NCBI GenBank assembly: GCA_016714085.1
Contig: JADJNW010000003.1
Coordinates: 726,231-790,230, forward strand
Direction: 5' to 3'
DNA from: Saprospiraceae bacterium
GTDB taxonomy: Bacteria > Bacteroidota > Bacteroidia > Chitinophagales > Saprospiraceae
DNA: 64,000 nt
The notes beneath the pieces were generated by a model, which made no database searches, had not been told where the DNA came from, and saw only the letters and a list, made by a program, of their open reading frames with translations. A program made the translations under genes and the position numbers. Positions 56,693 to 64,000 of the stretch are shown here, piece after piece. Positions within the stretch are counted from its first letter, which is position 1; every line of letters begins with the position of its first letter.

Positions 56693-58123
56693 TTAGTAAT
56701 ATTCCGCTTGAAATGTTTTGGCTTTGCGGCCTTTCTTACCGGCGCGCTTGCCTTTGAAACCCTGATCTTTCTTGCGAAATTCGGGCTTGTTGTCATTCCC
56801 TGCTTTTTCTTTTGTTGGCTTCGGAATTGTTATTTCCGGCAAGGCCAATTTCAACAAGGCAACCGCCATATCATAAGTCGTGTAACCATCGGCACAGAAA
56901 TCATTCACCAAAGCTTCATAGTTGCGCACTCTGCCTTCAGTAAGAATAGTCTTGAGCTGTTCGAATAGTTTTTCAGCATTATTTTCTAGCAATTCTTTAG
57001 TAGAAGGCACTTCGGTGCGTTGAATCTTGATTTTTGCAAATTGCTCGATGTCCTGCAATCGATAACGATCGCTTTTGCTGCAAGTAAAGCTGAAAGCCTT
57101 ACCAGATTTGCCTGCCCGACCGGTGCGCCCGATGCGGTGTACGTAATATTCGGGATCCATCGGCAGATCATAATTGAATACGGCATCCACATTACTCACA
57201 TCAATCCCCCGTGCTGCCACGTCGGTTGCTACCAACAATGCCGTACCGCCATTGCGAAAACTTTCCAGCACGGTATTGCGCTTGCGCTGATTCAAATCGC
57301 CGTGAATCGCATCAGCTTTAAATCCTTGCATTCGCAAGTCTTCTGTTATTTCATCTACACGCGCTTTGGTATTGCAAAAAACAATCGCCATTTTTATTTG
57401 GTGCAATTGCATCAAGGCGGCAATAGTCGGCAATTTTGCTTCGCGTTTAATATCGAGATAAATCTGCTCGATTGCAGTGGCTGTAAGCTTTTCAGTCGTT
57501 ACTTTTACAAATTCGGGATTGCGCTGATAATTCTTGGTAATGTCCAGAATCGGTTTGGGCATTGTTGCAGAAAACAAAACCGTCTGGCGCTCATCAGGCA
57601 CCGTTTTCAGAATCGTTTCAATGTCTTCGCGAAAGCCCATATTCAGCATTTCATCTGCTTCATCGAGTACCACCATTTGCACTTTTTCAAGCGAAATGGT
57701 ACGGCGCTCCATGTGATCCATCAAGCGTCCTGGCGTAGCTACAATGATTTGCGCACCGCGCTTCAAGGCACGAATTTGCATCTGAATCGGCTCACCGCCA
57801 TAAACAGCAAGAATGTGCAGATTTCGTTTGTACTTGGCGAGTTTTTTCAACTCTTGTGAGACCTGTAGTGCCAGTTCCCGCGTGGGACATAGCACCAATG
57901 AGGACACCGACTTTTCTTTTTCATTGATCAATTCGAGCAAGGGAATGCCGAATGCGGCGGTCTTACCCGTTCCTGTTTGCGCCTGACCTACTACATCTTT
58001 CCTCTTGAGAATCAGCGGGATTGTTTCGGTTTGTATCGGAGAAGCTTCAACGAAGCCCATATCCTTTACGGCGCTTTGCATGTCCTGGCTCAAGGCCAGG
58101 CTGTCAAAGGTTACTTTTTTCAT
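56693..58123 (-). CDS. DEAD-box RNA helicase
   Basis: A 476-residue helicase with every core motif: Q motif (ASPIQTETIPLIL), motif I AQTGTGKTAAF, Ia PTRELALQ, II DEAD, III SAT, then IV-VI in the second RecA domain (ATDVAARGIDV, HRIGRTGRAG). A DeaD/CsdA-like C-terminal extension follows (YEALVNDFCADGYTTYDMA), and then a basic tail (KGKRAGKKGRKAK). Expected role: ATP-dependent RNA remodelling in ribosome assembly and cold adaptation. A strong TTTG-20-TACATTTG promoter lies upstream and leaves a leader of about 130 nt, the kind of long leader found on cold-shock helicase mRNAs. Monocistronic. Confidence 0.95.
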   Translation of the reverse strand: MKKVTFDSLALSQDMQSAVKDMGFVEASPIQTETIPLILKRKDVVGQAQTGTGKTAAFGIPLLELINEKEKSVSSLVLCPTRELALQVSQELKKLAKYKRNLHILAVYGGEPIQMQIRALKRGAQIIVATPGRLMDHMERRTISLEKVQMVVLDEADEMLNMGFREDIETILKTVPDERQTVLFSATMPKPILDITKNYQRNPEFVKVTTEKLTATAIEQIYLDIKREAKLPTIAALMQLHQIKMAIVFCNTKARVDEITEDLRMQGFKADAIHGDLNQRKRNTVLESFRNGGTALLVATDVAARGIDVSNVDAVFNYDLPMDPEYYVHRIGRTGRAGKSGKAFSFTCSKSDRYRLQDIEQFAKIKIQRTEVPSTKELLENNAEKLFEQLKTILTEGRVRNYEALVNDFCADGYTTYDMAVALLKLALPEITIPKPTKEKAGNDNKPEFRKKDQGFKGKRAGKKGRKAKTFQAEYY

Positions 58124-58257
58124 TTAATTGTTCGCCATCGAAACGACCTTTCGCCTCGATGCTTGTACGAAATTTTTATTAATAAAACTTGATAGGCAGA
58201 GCAGTGAACTGAAGCATTTTGAAGGCAAGGCAGCTGACCGGTAGCCAATCCGAGGTG

Positions 58258-58289
58258 CAAATGTAAGTGTAAATTGGTGATATTGCAAA
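58258..58289 (-). promoter_or_regulatory. strong Bacteroidota promoter of the helicase gene
   Basis: On the minus strand TTTG (58289-58286) and TACATTTG (58265-58258) with a 20-nt spacer, an ideal match. The start codon is at 58123, so the leader is about 130 nt. Confidence 0.8.
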
Positions 58290-58308
58290 TATAATAAAAT
58301 AAGAAATT

Positions 58309-58351
58309 GTTAATTGCTGAGTTCAAAAACATTTACTTTTCAGCAATTAAC
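58309..58351 (-). terminator. hairpin behind the 404-aa gene
   Basis: GTTAATTGCTGA (58309-58320) and TCAGCAATTAAC (58340-58351) are exact reverse complements with a 19-nt loop, 22 nt past the stop at 58373. Confidence 0.8.
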
Positions 58352-58372
58352 AACTCATAATCAATAATTTAA

Positions 58373-59587
58373 TTATTTTACTTGGTAAGTCGCTTTGGTC
58401 TCCAAATAATGTTTCTCCCAGCTGGCAATTTCCTTCGTTAAATATTTTGACTCGTCCGCGATATGCCGCGACAAACCTAACAGCGAAAGTTCCAGACTCA
58501 CCATCGACAGTTCGGTGTTCGTGCCACTGAAAAGATCATCCATATTACCATTGACTTTGTAACCATTTTTTTTCAGAAAATCCAAATAATCGGCGCAAAT
58601 TTGTTTGTATGCTGACCGAAGTTCGTTCAACACAGGGGCGTATTGTTTCAAAGCGCTGATCGCAAAAGCCCTATGTTTATTGGCGGTTTCCAATGCTAAT
58701 TTTTTCACTTGCTCCGGGTCTTTATGTCGGCCCGCTTCATCAAAACTCAGCTCTGGAATTTTGTCATATTTCTGCTGGGAATCAGCATTAATCTCAATGT
58801 GGTTGCCTTTGGCATTATTGATCGCCTGGATAGCTTCGCCATATTTTTGAGCTACTTCACCAATTTTGATTTGAATATCCGTGATTTTTTGATTGATTAC
58901 CATCGCATGGAGCACCTCGTTTTTGTCTTTCATCTGCTGCTCAAATCGCTGATGTTCTTGCGCCATCTGCTGCGGCGTCTTTGCTTGTGGCTGATCGTTG
59001 GACATGTATTTGCGGAGTTCAGCTTCCTTTTCTTTTTCGCTCATGTTTTGAAACTTCGCAGCATACGCAGGGTCGCTCACGATTTTTTGATACAATGCGG
59101 TCATCCCGGCCGATTGTACGCCGCTTCCCGCGAAAGGGTCTTGTATATATTGCGCTGCCGCTGCTCTTGCGGCCACTTCTGCTTCCTCCTGGCTCATCTT
59201 TGATACTTTTTCAGCGCCGCCCATTTGTCGCAGGATTGGATTCTTATCAGATTCGGCATAAGCTTTTTGTATCATATCTTCCTCACTTTGCGATTCGCCA
59301 TAAGCCTGCAACTTGTCAGCATAAGATTTATACTGATTTTCAGCGTTTTCTACTTTGCTATAAAATCCTTCAAAGAATTTTTCCAAAGCGGTGACGTCGG
59401 GCTGAAGCGGATTCGCACCATAAGCGCGTTTGGCGGCTTCTTCAATGGAATTGGGCAAGCCCGGTGCGGCTTCGAGATAAGATTGAAAATCGGTTTTGCC
59501 GAGTGGCGAAGATTGTGCGAATACACTCATTAAACTCATAAATACGGCAACTCCTGACAATGTCAGTCGGATTTTGATTGTTTTCAT
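58373..59587 (-). CDS. secreted helical hypothetical protein, 404 aa
   Basis: Signal peptide (residues 1-25, MSVFAQ). The mature protein is almost all helical, rich in Glu, Gln, Lys and Ala (ALEKFFEGFYSKVENAENQ, KVSKMSQEEAEVAARAAAA, MAQEHQRFEQQMKDKNEVL), with possible coiled-coil segments and a C-terminal helical domain (LNELRSAYKQICADYLDF, SLELSLLGLSRHIADES). I do not recognise a family. It has one upstream gap of about 150 nt and a strong hairpin behind it, so it is probably monocistronic. Periplasmic location is inferred from the signal peptide only. Confidence 0.68.
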   Translation of the reverse strand: MKTIKIRLTLSGVAVFMSLMSVFAQSSPLGKTDFQSYLEAAPGLPNSIEEAAKRAYGANPLQPDVTALEKFFEGFYSKVENAENQYKSYADKLQAYGESQSEEDMIQKAYAESDKNPILRQMGGAEKVSKMSQEEAEVAARAAAAQYIQDPFAGSGVQSAGMTALYQKIVSDPAYAAKFQNMSEKEKEAELRKYMSNDQPQAKTPQQMAQEHQRFEQQMKDKNEVLHAMVINQKITDIQIKIGEVAQKYGEAIQAINNAKGNHIEINADSQQKYDKIPELSFDEAGRHKDPEQVKKLALETANKHRAFAISALKQYAPVLNELRSAYKQICADYLDFLKKNGYKVNGNMDDLFSGTNTELSMVSLELSLLGLSRHIADESKYLTKEIASWEKHYLETKATYQVK

Positions 59588-59742
59588 TTCTAAACAGTTT
59601 TACGGGTAATAAAATCTTGTTACAAGCGCAAAACTCTTAGAAAATAAGGCTTGCGGGTATCGCATATTCATGCGATTGCCTTTTTTGAAGGACAGATCAT
59701 TATTCCAAAACCACTAAATGGTGAAAAAACTCGACCAAAAAA

Positions 59743-60195
59743 TCAAGGCATCCGATTCCAAATATCGAGATACATTTTCCAATCGCCGTTCACCTTTTGC
59801 CAAACGATAACATATTTGCCACGCCAACTCGACTCGGTGCCATCGGCGCGTTTAGTCTTGCCTTCGTACACGCCGTGATCGTGCGCAAACTCACCTAAAA
59901 CTCTGATTTCGTGGGAAGTAGATTTATGATAAGTCGTAGAAACACCTTCGGGCAGCACCCAATATTTGCGAATGGCTTCGCGTCCTTCCAGGATTTCTAA
60001 ATTATTCGGAAAAATTTTACCATCGGCGGTGTAAGCTTCGGCGATTTTATCATAATTAGAATCCATTACATATTTAGAAAATTGCTCCGAATTCTTCAGA
60101 ATCTGTTGAATATCAGCCTTATCGCCGATATAATTTTGAGCATTTGATATAAAGGAAATAATAATTGTAAAAGTGAATGTAATAAACGTTTTCAT
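59743..60195 (-). CDS. exported SnoaL/DUF4440-like (NTF2 fold) protein
   Basis: From ATG 60195 the protein has 150 residues with a signal peptide (FTFTIIISFISNAQ). NTF2-like fold: QILKNSEQFSKYVMDSNYDKIAEAYTADGKIFP (shown in parts: FSKYVMDSNYDKIAEAYTAD and GKIFPNNLEILEGREAIRKY), HEIRVLGEFAHDHGVYEG, SSWRGKYVIVWQKVNGDW. This is the DUF4440 pattern 'A-Y-x-x-D-G...G-x-x-x-I-x-x-x-W...Y...W...DW'. Role unknown; the family includes ketosteroid-isomerase-like binders. A longer in-frame start at 60294 is rejected because it places 33 residues before the signal peptide. Confidence 0.8.
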   Translation of the reverse strand: MKTFITFTFTIIISFISNAQNYIGDKADIQQILKNSEQFSKYVMDSNYDKIAEAYTADGKIFPNNLEILEGREAIRKYWVLPEGVSTTYHKSTSHEIRVLGEFAHDHGVYEGKTKRADGTESSWRGKYVIVWQKVNGDWKMYLDIWNRMP

Positions 60196-60310
60196 AGCAA
60201 TAATGTAAAGATGAGTGAAATAAAGCCCAAAATAAGAAAATTTGATAAAATGAAACAGGCTATCCGCCACCCTACGAATAGCCCTTTCCATCATCCTCTG
60301 GTTCCATCTA

Positions 60311-61036
60311 TCAATTATCTTCTACCGCGTCCATCAGGTTTTGCCGAAGCAATATTGCAGATGCGGCATTCGCCAGCACAAATTTTTGCTCGGCGCTCAA
60401 TGATTCATCCAGGATTACCTTGCCTTTGTTGATGACTTCCACAACGCCCAATACCTTGCCATCTTGTACAAACTTGAACGCCAGGGCCTGCCCGCCGATA
60501 TGTGGCTTCTTTCCACCTGAAATATAGCGAGACTCTTCAATCTGAATCGTTTCTTGTCCATTGGAAATTTGACCATTGACTTTTTCCATAACGGTCTGTT
60601 TATTAGGATTTTCCAAATAAAATTCCCAGGGTTCTTGAGCGTGATTCACAAAAATAACCCCGGCAAAAATATCTTCATCGGGTAGCATCAAGCTCATGCT
60701 GCCATCAAACAGCGGCAATTCCTTGCGTTTCAATTCACTGCTCATAAATACTTCGGAGCTATTGCCTTGATCGTCAGCCAATTCAAAACGAAATTTTTCT
60801 TTCGCTTTGGCGAGTCGGACAACGAACTCGAACGAAGGCGCGGAAGTCCAGCTACGCTTCACTTTGCCTGATTGATAAGGCCCGAAAGATAAGGTTTGAT
60901 TGATGAGCCAGCCGTTGCGACCTTTCACGATGTGGGTGGTGGCATTCTCAGGAAATTCAGCTTGTGCGGTAGCAAAAGTAGCTGTAAATAGTATAGTTGC
61001 CATTAAAAGCAACTTGCTTTTCAACATTGTTTTCAT
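60311..61036 (-). CDS. secreted hypothetical protein, 241 aa
   Basis: Signal peptide (residues 1-25, FATAQA). The mature part is mixed alpha/beta: THIVKGRNGWLINQTLSFG, SGKVKRSWTSAPSFEFVV, PDEDIFAGVIFVNHAQEPW, and a late GGQALAFKFVQDGKVLGVVEV strand region before a helical end (SAEQKFVLANAASAILL). I know of similar unnamed Bacteroidota proteins but no function. It lies 116 nt upstream of the NTF2-like gene in the same direction, so a loose operon is possible. Confidence 0.65.
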   Translation of the reverse strand: MKTMLKSKLLLMATILFTATFATAQAEFPENATTHIVKGRNGWLINQTLSFGPYQSGKVKRSWTSAPSFEFVVRLAKAKEKFRFELADDQGNSSEVFMSSELKRKELPLFDGSMSLMLPDEDIFAGVIFVNHAQEPWEFYLENPNKQTVMEKVNGQISNGQETIQIEESRYISGGKKPHIGGQALAFKFVQDGKVLGVVEVINKGKVILDESLSAEQKFVLANAASAILLRQNLMDAVEDN

Positions 61037-61249
61037 ATTGGTTTTGATTTTTTATTAATAAAAAAATGTCTATATCAACAGCTGAGAAGACGCATGAATA
61101 GGGCTACTTGGTTTGCATAAAATGAAGATAATTCTACCAAAAGCAATGATTTGACGACCACGGTTTCTGATAAGCCGTCGTACAGAATTCTAAAGTACAT
61201 TCGTAGTAATGCACTTATTTTTTATACTTTTACATTTAAAAAACAGCTT

Positions 61250-61711
61250 ATGAAATCTACTTTCACCTTGATGATTGCTCTATTTCTATTCTTATTGACG
61301 GCTTGCAAAAACGAAAAGCCGCCTGTAACCAACGCGGCACCAGCCGTCACACCGCAACCGGCCAGCCCTACTGCGCCTACGCCCACACTTGCAGTGCAAC
61401 ATTATATTTGCCCGAATAATTGTCAGGGCAGCGGCGGAGCCCAAGCTGGAAGTTGCCCTGTATGTGGAACGGCATATCAGCACAACGATGCTTTTCACAA
61501 TCAGGCAGTGCAACAAAGTATGCAGCCTCAATTACAAACGCAACCACAGTTACAAACGCAGCCTTTGCAAAACACGCAAGCGCCTGCTCAAAATGCTGCT
61601 GGTGTGTATCATTATATCTGTAGCAACGGCTGCTCCGGCGGAAGCGGTGCGGCGGGCAATTGTGGCACTTGTGGCAATGCTTTGGCGCATAACCAAGCGT
61701 ACCATCAGTAA
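61250..61711 (+). CDS. lipoprotein with two zinc-ribbon-like Cys/His repeats
   Basis: Lipobox LFLLTAC at residues 14-20 (from ATG 61250, 153 residues), then a Pro/Ala/Thr-rich linker and a first Cys-rich unit (HYICPNNCQGSG, GSCPVCGTAYQHNDAFH). A Gln/Thr/Pro linker with a QPQLQTQP repeat follows, and then a second unit (HYICSNGCSGGSG, GNCGTCGNALAHNQAYH). Each unit has C-x3-C and C-x2-C plus His, likely to bind a metal ion outside the inner membrane; the pattern recalls heavy-metal-binding (HMBD/YHS-like) domains. Function is not known. An upstream start at 61151 is rejected because the lipobox would lie 33 residues too far in. Single gene. Confidence 0.75.
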   Translation: MKSTFTLMIALFLFLLTACKNEKPPVTNAAPAVTPQPASPTAPTPTLAVQHYICPNNCQGSGGAQAGSCPVCGTAYQHNDAFHNQAVQQSMQPQLQTQPQLQTQPLQNTQAPAQNAAGVYHYICSNGCSGGSGAAGNCGTCGNALAHNQAYHQ

Positions 61712-61793
61712 ATACAGACGAGAAATGGCATTTGGAACGCGGATTTTGCAAATACTTGCGCAATTTAGTACGCTGTAAAATTGATTTTTTTAC

Positions 61794-61855
61794 CACATAG
61801 GCACATAGATATCTATTAAGATGTTATACTTACTGGTAAACTATGTGTCTATGTG
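61794..61855. repeat. inverted repeat with 15-bp arms made of a doubled 7-mer
   Basis: CACATAGGCACATAG (61794-61808) and CTATGTGTCTATGTG (61841-61855) are complementary but for one G-T pair. Each arm is CACATAG twice. It lies between convergent genes (61711 and 61961). Confidence 0.8.
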
Positions 61856-61960
61856 TTTAAAACAAGCTGTGAGGGCTGCTAATACTGTAAATAAACTTTT
61901 GTTACAGCCGAATGAATCACATTCATAAAAATCCGTGTTCCAAATAAAAAGAATTTTCTC

Positions 61961-62452
61961 CTAATCCAACTCTTTTAACAAACCTTCCAAATCTAAGGCA
62001 ATCGTGTACATATCGAGTGCGCCATCGGGTGTGCTGGGCCACTGTTCCTTTGGTCGATCCCAATAAAGTTCTACGCCATTGCGATCGGGATCATTCAGAT
62101 ACAGGGCTTCCGACACGCCATGATCGGCTGCGCCCGTGAGCGGATAGCCAGCATCCAATAAACGTTTGTAAATCACCGCCAAATCCTTACGAGTAGTATA
62201 TAAAATAGCCGTATGATACAAACCCGCGCTTCGCACCGGAGCAGGCGGCGCGCCCTTGCTATGCCAGGTATTCAAGCCGATATGATGATGGTAGCCTCCG
62301 GCGGAGATAAACGCTGCCTGTGCGCCGTATCGCATGGTCAATTCAAAACCCAGCAAGCCACAATAAAACTCAAGCGAACGCTCCAGGTCGGAAACTTTCA
62401 AGTGTACGTGCCCGATGCGCGTTTGCGTGGGGACGGTATAAGATGGATTCAT
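61961..62452 (-). CDS. VOC family protein (catechol 2,3-dioxygenase-like)
   Basis: A 163-residue single-chain VOC protein with two beta-alpha-beta-beta-beta modules. Marks: GHVHLKVSDLERSLEFYCGL (first metal His), YHHHIGLNTWH (second His), LYLNDPDRNGVELYWD (metal Glu). The 2-His-1-Glu set of extradiol dioxygenase-type VOC proteins is complete, and the length matches the short CatE-like forms. Substrate is unknown. It is downstream of the 62.6-kb repeat array; its promoter must be in that gap. Confidence 0.9.
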   Translation of the reverse strand: MNPSYTVPTQTRIGHVHLKVSDLERSLEFYCGLLGFELTMRYGAQAAFISAGGYHHHIGLNTWHSKGAPPAPVRSAGLYHTAILYTTRKDLAVIYKRLLDAGYPLTGAADHGVSEALYLNDPDRNGVELYWDRPKEQWPSTPDGALDMYTIALDLEGLLKELD

Positions 62453-62559
62453 AAGGAATCTGTTTGTATGAATATAGTAGATAAAGAACGCTGCGCTTTG
62501 CCTTTGGGTTTTAAGACTTTAAGAGGGTAAAATAAAGCTGATTTAGTCGTTTTTAAAAC

Positions 62560-62890
62560 AAAATGAGCCGCTTATAAAACGAAAAAAGGTAAATTTTAAA
62601 ATGAAAAATGCCATTTTTAAAACAAAAATGCCGAATTTAAAACGAAAAACATCGTTTTTAACTCGAAATCTATCAATTCAACATGAAAAACGCCAATCTT
62701 AAAACAAAAAACGACGTTTTTGACACAAAAATCGGGAATTTCATCTGAAAATCGGCATTTTTAAACAAAAAATCGATTTTAATACAAAAATTGAAGATTT
62801 AATGCTAAAGAGGGTATTATGAAATAAAAATCGTGGGATTTAAACAAAATCTACGATTTTAAAACTAAAATGTGCTTGTTTTATAATTAA
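62560..62890. repeat. degenerate array of ~20-nt A/T modules
   Basis: About 16 units, each beginning with AAAACAAAAA or AAAACGAAAAA, then a short ATCG/GCCG core and ending in ATTTTT, so each unit is a weak dyad. Not coding. No constant repeat with unique spacers and no cas gene, so not CRISPR. The rest of the 62453-63000 gap shows nothing clear. Confidence 0.7.
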
Positions 62891-63000
62891 AATCAGAAAG
62901 TATCGGATGCAATCCGGCAATAGCATGGGAAATCACAACCTTAATTCTTAAAAGAACTCTCACCAGAACTCACAGAGAGAGAGCCGTAAAGAAAAATGGA

Positions 63001-64000
63001 TCAATATTTTCGATAGTACGTTTTCCCGTTTTTCATTACAAATACAACGTTGAATATAGTATTGATAAAATCAGTTTCTATATTTCCCTTTACGGCGATT
63101 AAATCTGCCAGTGCATTTGATTGGATAACACCTAACGAACTTTCCCTGCCCATGAATTTGCAGAATTATAGGTTGCAGCTTTTAAAACCTCTAATGGCTT
63201 CATCCCCCTTCGAAATAAGCAACCAGTACGTCTTTTGCAGCTTCGCCCTGCGGCATCTCCATATCAAATACATATCCGAACCAGCAACGATTGTCACTCC
63301 AGCTTTGATAGCACGGTTCAATCGATCGTATCCAAATTTTACAAACTGCTCTACTTTCTGATCTATATCAACGGTGTCTCCAGAAATCTGAAGGTATTTT
63401 TCGCATTATTTTGTCGAGCCGTCTGTGGAATCAAAGGAACTCCTTTCTTTGCCATTAATTGTAAGTGGTATCCTCGATCTGAAACCCATGGTCAATACCA
63501 TCCACGCCAGCCGTGACCGCTTCCCAGACGGACTGATTATCAGTAGCATGCGCCGTTACTTTTCGTCTATATCGATGCGCAGTTGCTACAATCGCTCATT
63601 TCATCCACTGTCAAGGTCGTGTTATTAGGTGTGTTATTCGCTAAAATTTTTATAATGTCCCCCCGTAAGTAATATTTTCCCGAACCGCCGCAATGGCATC
63701 TTCTACTCCGCGCACTACTCTGTATTCTTCCTCTACCAAATGCCGATGCTGATAATTTACACCTGGAAATTGTCCACCCTCTGAACTAATGATGGGTCCT
63801 GACACAAACATACGAGGTCCTATTGCACTTCCTTCATTGATCGCCTGCTTCAAAGCAACATCTAAGAATTGTCCGGAATTACCCAAGTCTTTAACAGTAG
63901 TAATACCTGCCTCCAAAAATGTTTTCGCGCGTGCCGCACCGCGGAGCGCCCGCAATGCATCTCCTTCCATAACAACAGATCGAATACCCTCCATTGATAA
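63001..64000 (-). pseudogene. amidohydrolase family protein, several frame breaks, 5' end beyond window
   Basis: The right-hand 345 bases are one frame with FLEAGITTVKDLGNSG and MFVSGPIISSEGG, typical of the imidazolonepropionase-like amidohydrolase family. The rest continues in other frames: YGGDIIKILANNTPNN (needs one G more at 63659-63664), VTAHATDNQSVWEAV, GIDHGFQIEDTT, then RLNRAIKAGVTIVAGSDMY, and finally ALADLIAVKGNIETDFIN and VFVMKNGKTY to a stop at 63001-63003. At least five small indels are needed. Metal-ligand regions HAT, DHG and GSD are recognisable but split. Either a true pseudogene or the most error-rich part of the window. Substrate of the family ranges from peptides to small cyclic amides. 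Confidence 0.75.

Noticed and set aside
62560..62890. Possible CRISPR array
   Set aside because: Units are degenerate A/T words of about 20 nt with no constant repeat and no unique spacers, and no cas gene is in the window.

Overview
The window looks like a chromosomal segment of a Bacteroidota bacterium, most likely a Saprospiria-type organism (Lewinella/Haliscomenobacter-like). Reasons: most starts lack a Shine-Dalgarno sequence; upstream regions carry TAnnTTTG -7 boxes; and the gene content is typical of the phylum (PKD-like, FG-GAP and CSLREA secreted proteins, GH127/DUF1680, a GDYXXLXY protein, GlxA/DJ-1 genes, TPR-CHAT and caspase proteases, an ECF sigma with a TPR-bearing anti-sigma). 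The genus is inference. I see no rRNA, tRNA, CRISPR array, phage or insertion sequence.

Layout. 1-7.1 kb: end of a Crp/Fnr regulator, two GT-C/GT39-like membrane proteins, a decayed DUF6932 remnant with a small partner, a frameshifted GDYXXLXY gene, a cyanophycinase-like peptidase and a Uma2 nuclease. 7.3-18.4 kb: a propeller/Y_Y_Y/AraC one-protein sensor-regulator followed by two large repetitive secreted proteins that share a CGTFPWxGN tail. 19.0-25.5 kb: a TetR-TolC-MFP-RND efflux locus with matching TGAACACCGTT operators in front of both transcription units. 25.7-28.9 kb: a GH127 enzyme and a DUF6265 protein. 28.9-43.0 kb: an island with an ECF sigma/anti-sigma pair surrounded by three unrelated protease types (papain C1-DUF4384, TPR-CHAT, caspase) and secreted coiled-coil, lipoprotein and barrel proteins. 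43.6-47.2 kb: an Ig-like triplicated secreted protein, an M61 peptidase and DoxX. 47.3-54.8 kb: a minus-strand run of GlxA/DJ-1 proteins, PD40 propellers and a degenerate metallo-beta-lactamase fold protein. 54.9-64 kb: Xaa-Pro aminopeptidase, DEAD-box helicase, small secreted proteins, a VOC protein and a broken amidohydrolase cut by the right edge.

Two window-wide themes stand out. First, at least 18 reading-frame breaks occur, nearly all explained by loss of one base in a short homopolymer while the protein family continues in the next frame. Many 'pseudogenes' here may therefore be sequencing artefacts, and I annotate each as one locus and say where the break lies. Second, four sequence-unrelated intergenic arrays (10.3, 18.5, 27.9 and 62.6 kb) are built from roughly 20-22 nt modules, and several other gaps hold long hairpins with arms made of repeated short words.

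The most interesting candidate system is the sigma/anti-sigma/multi-protease island at 28.9-43.0 kb: a membrane-anchored anti-sigma with an extracytoplasmic TPR domain, flanked by C1, CHAT and caspase-type cysteine proteases arranged around two divergent promoter regions.
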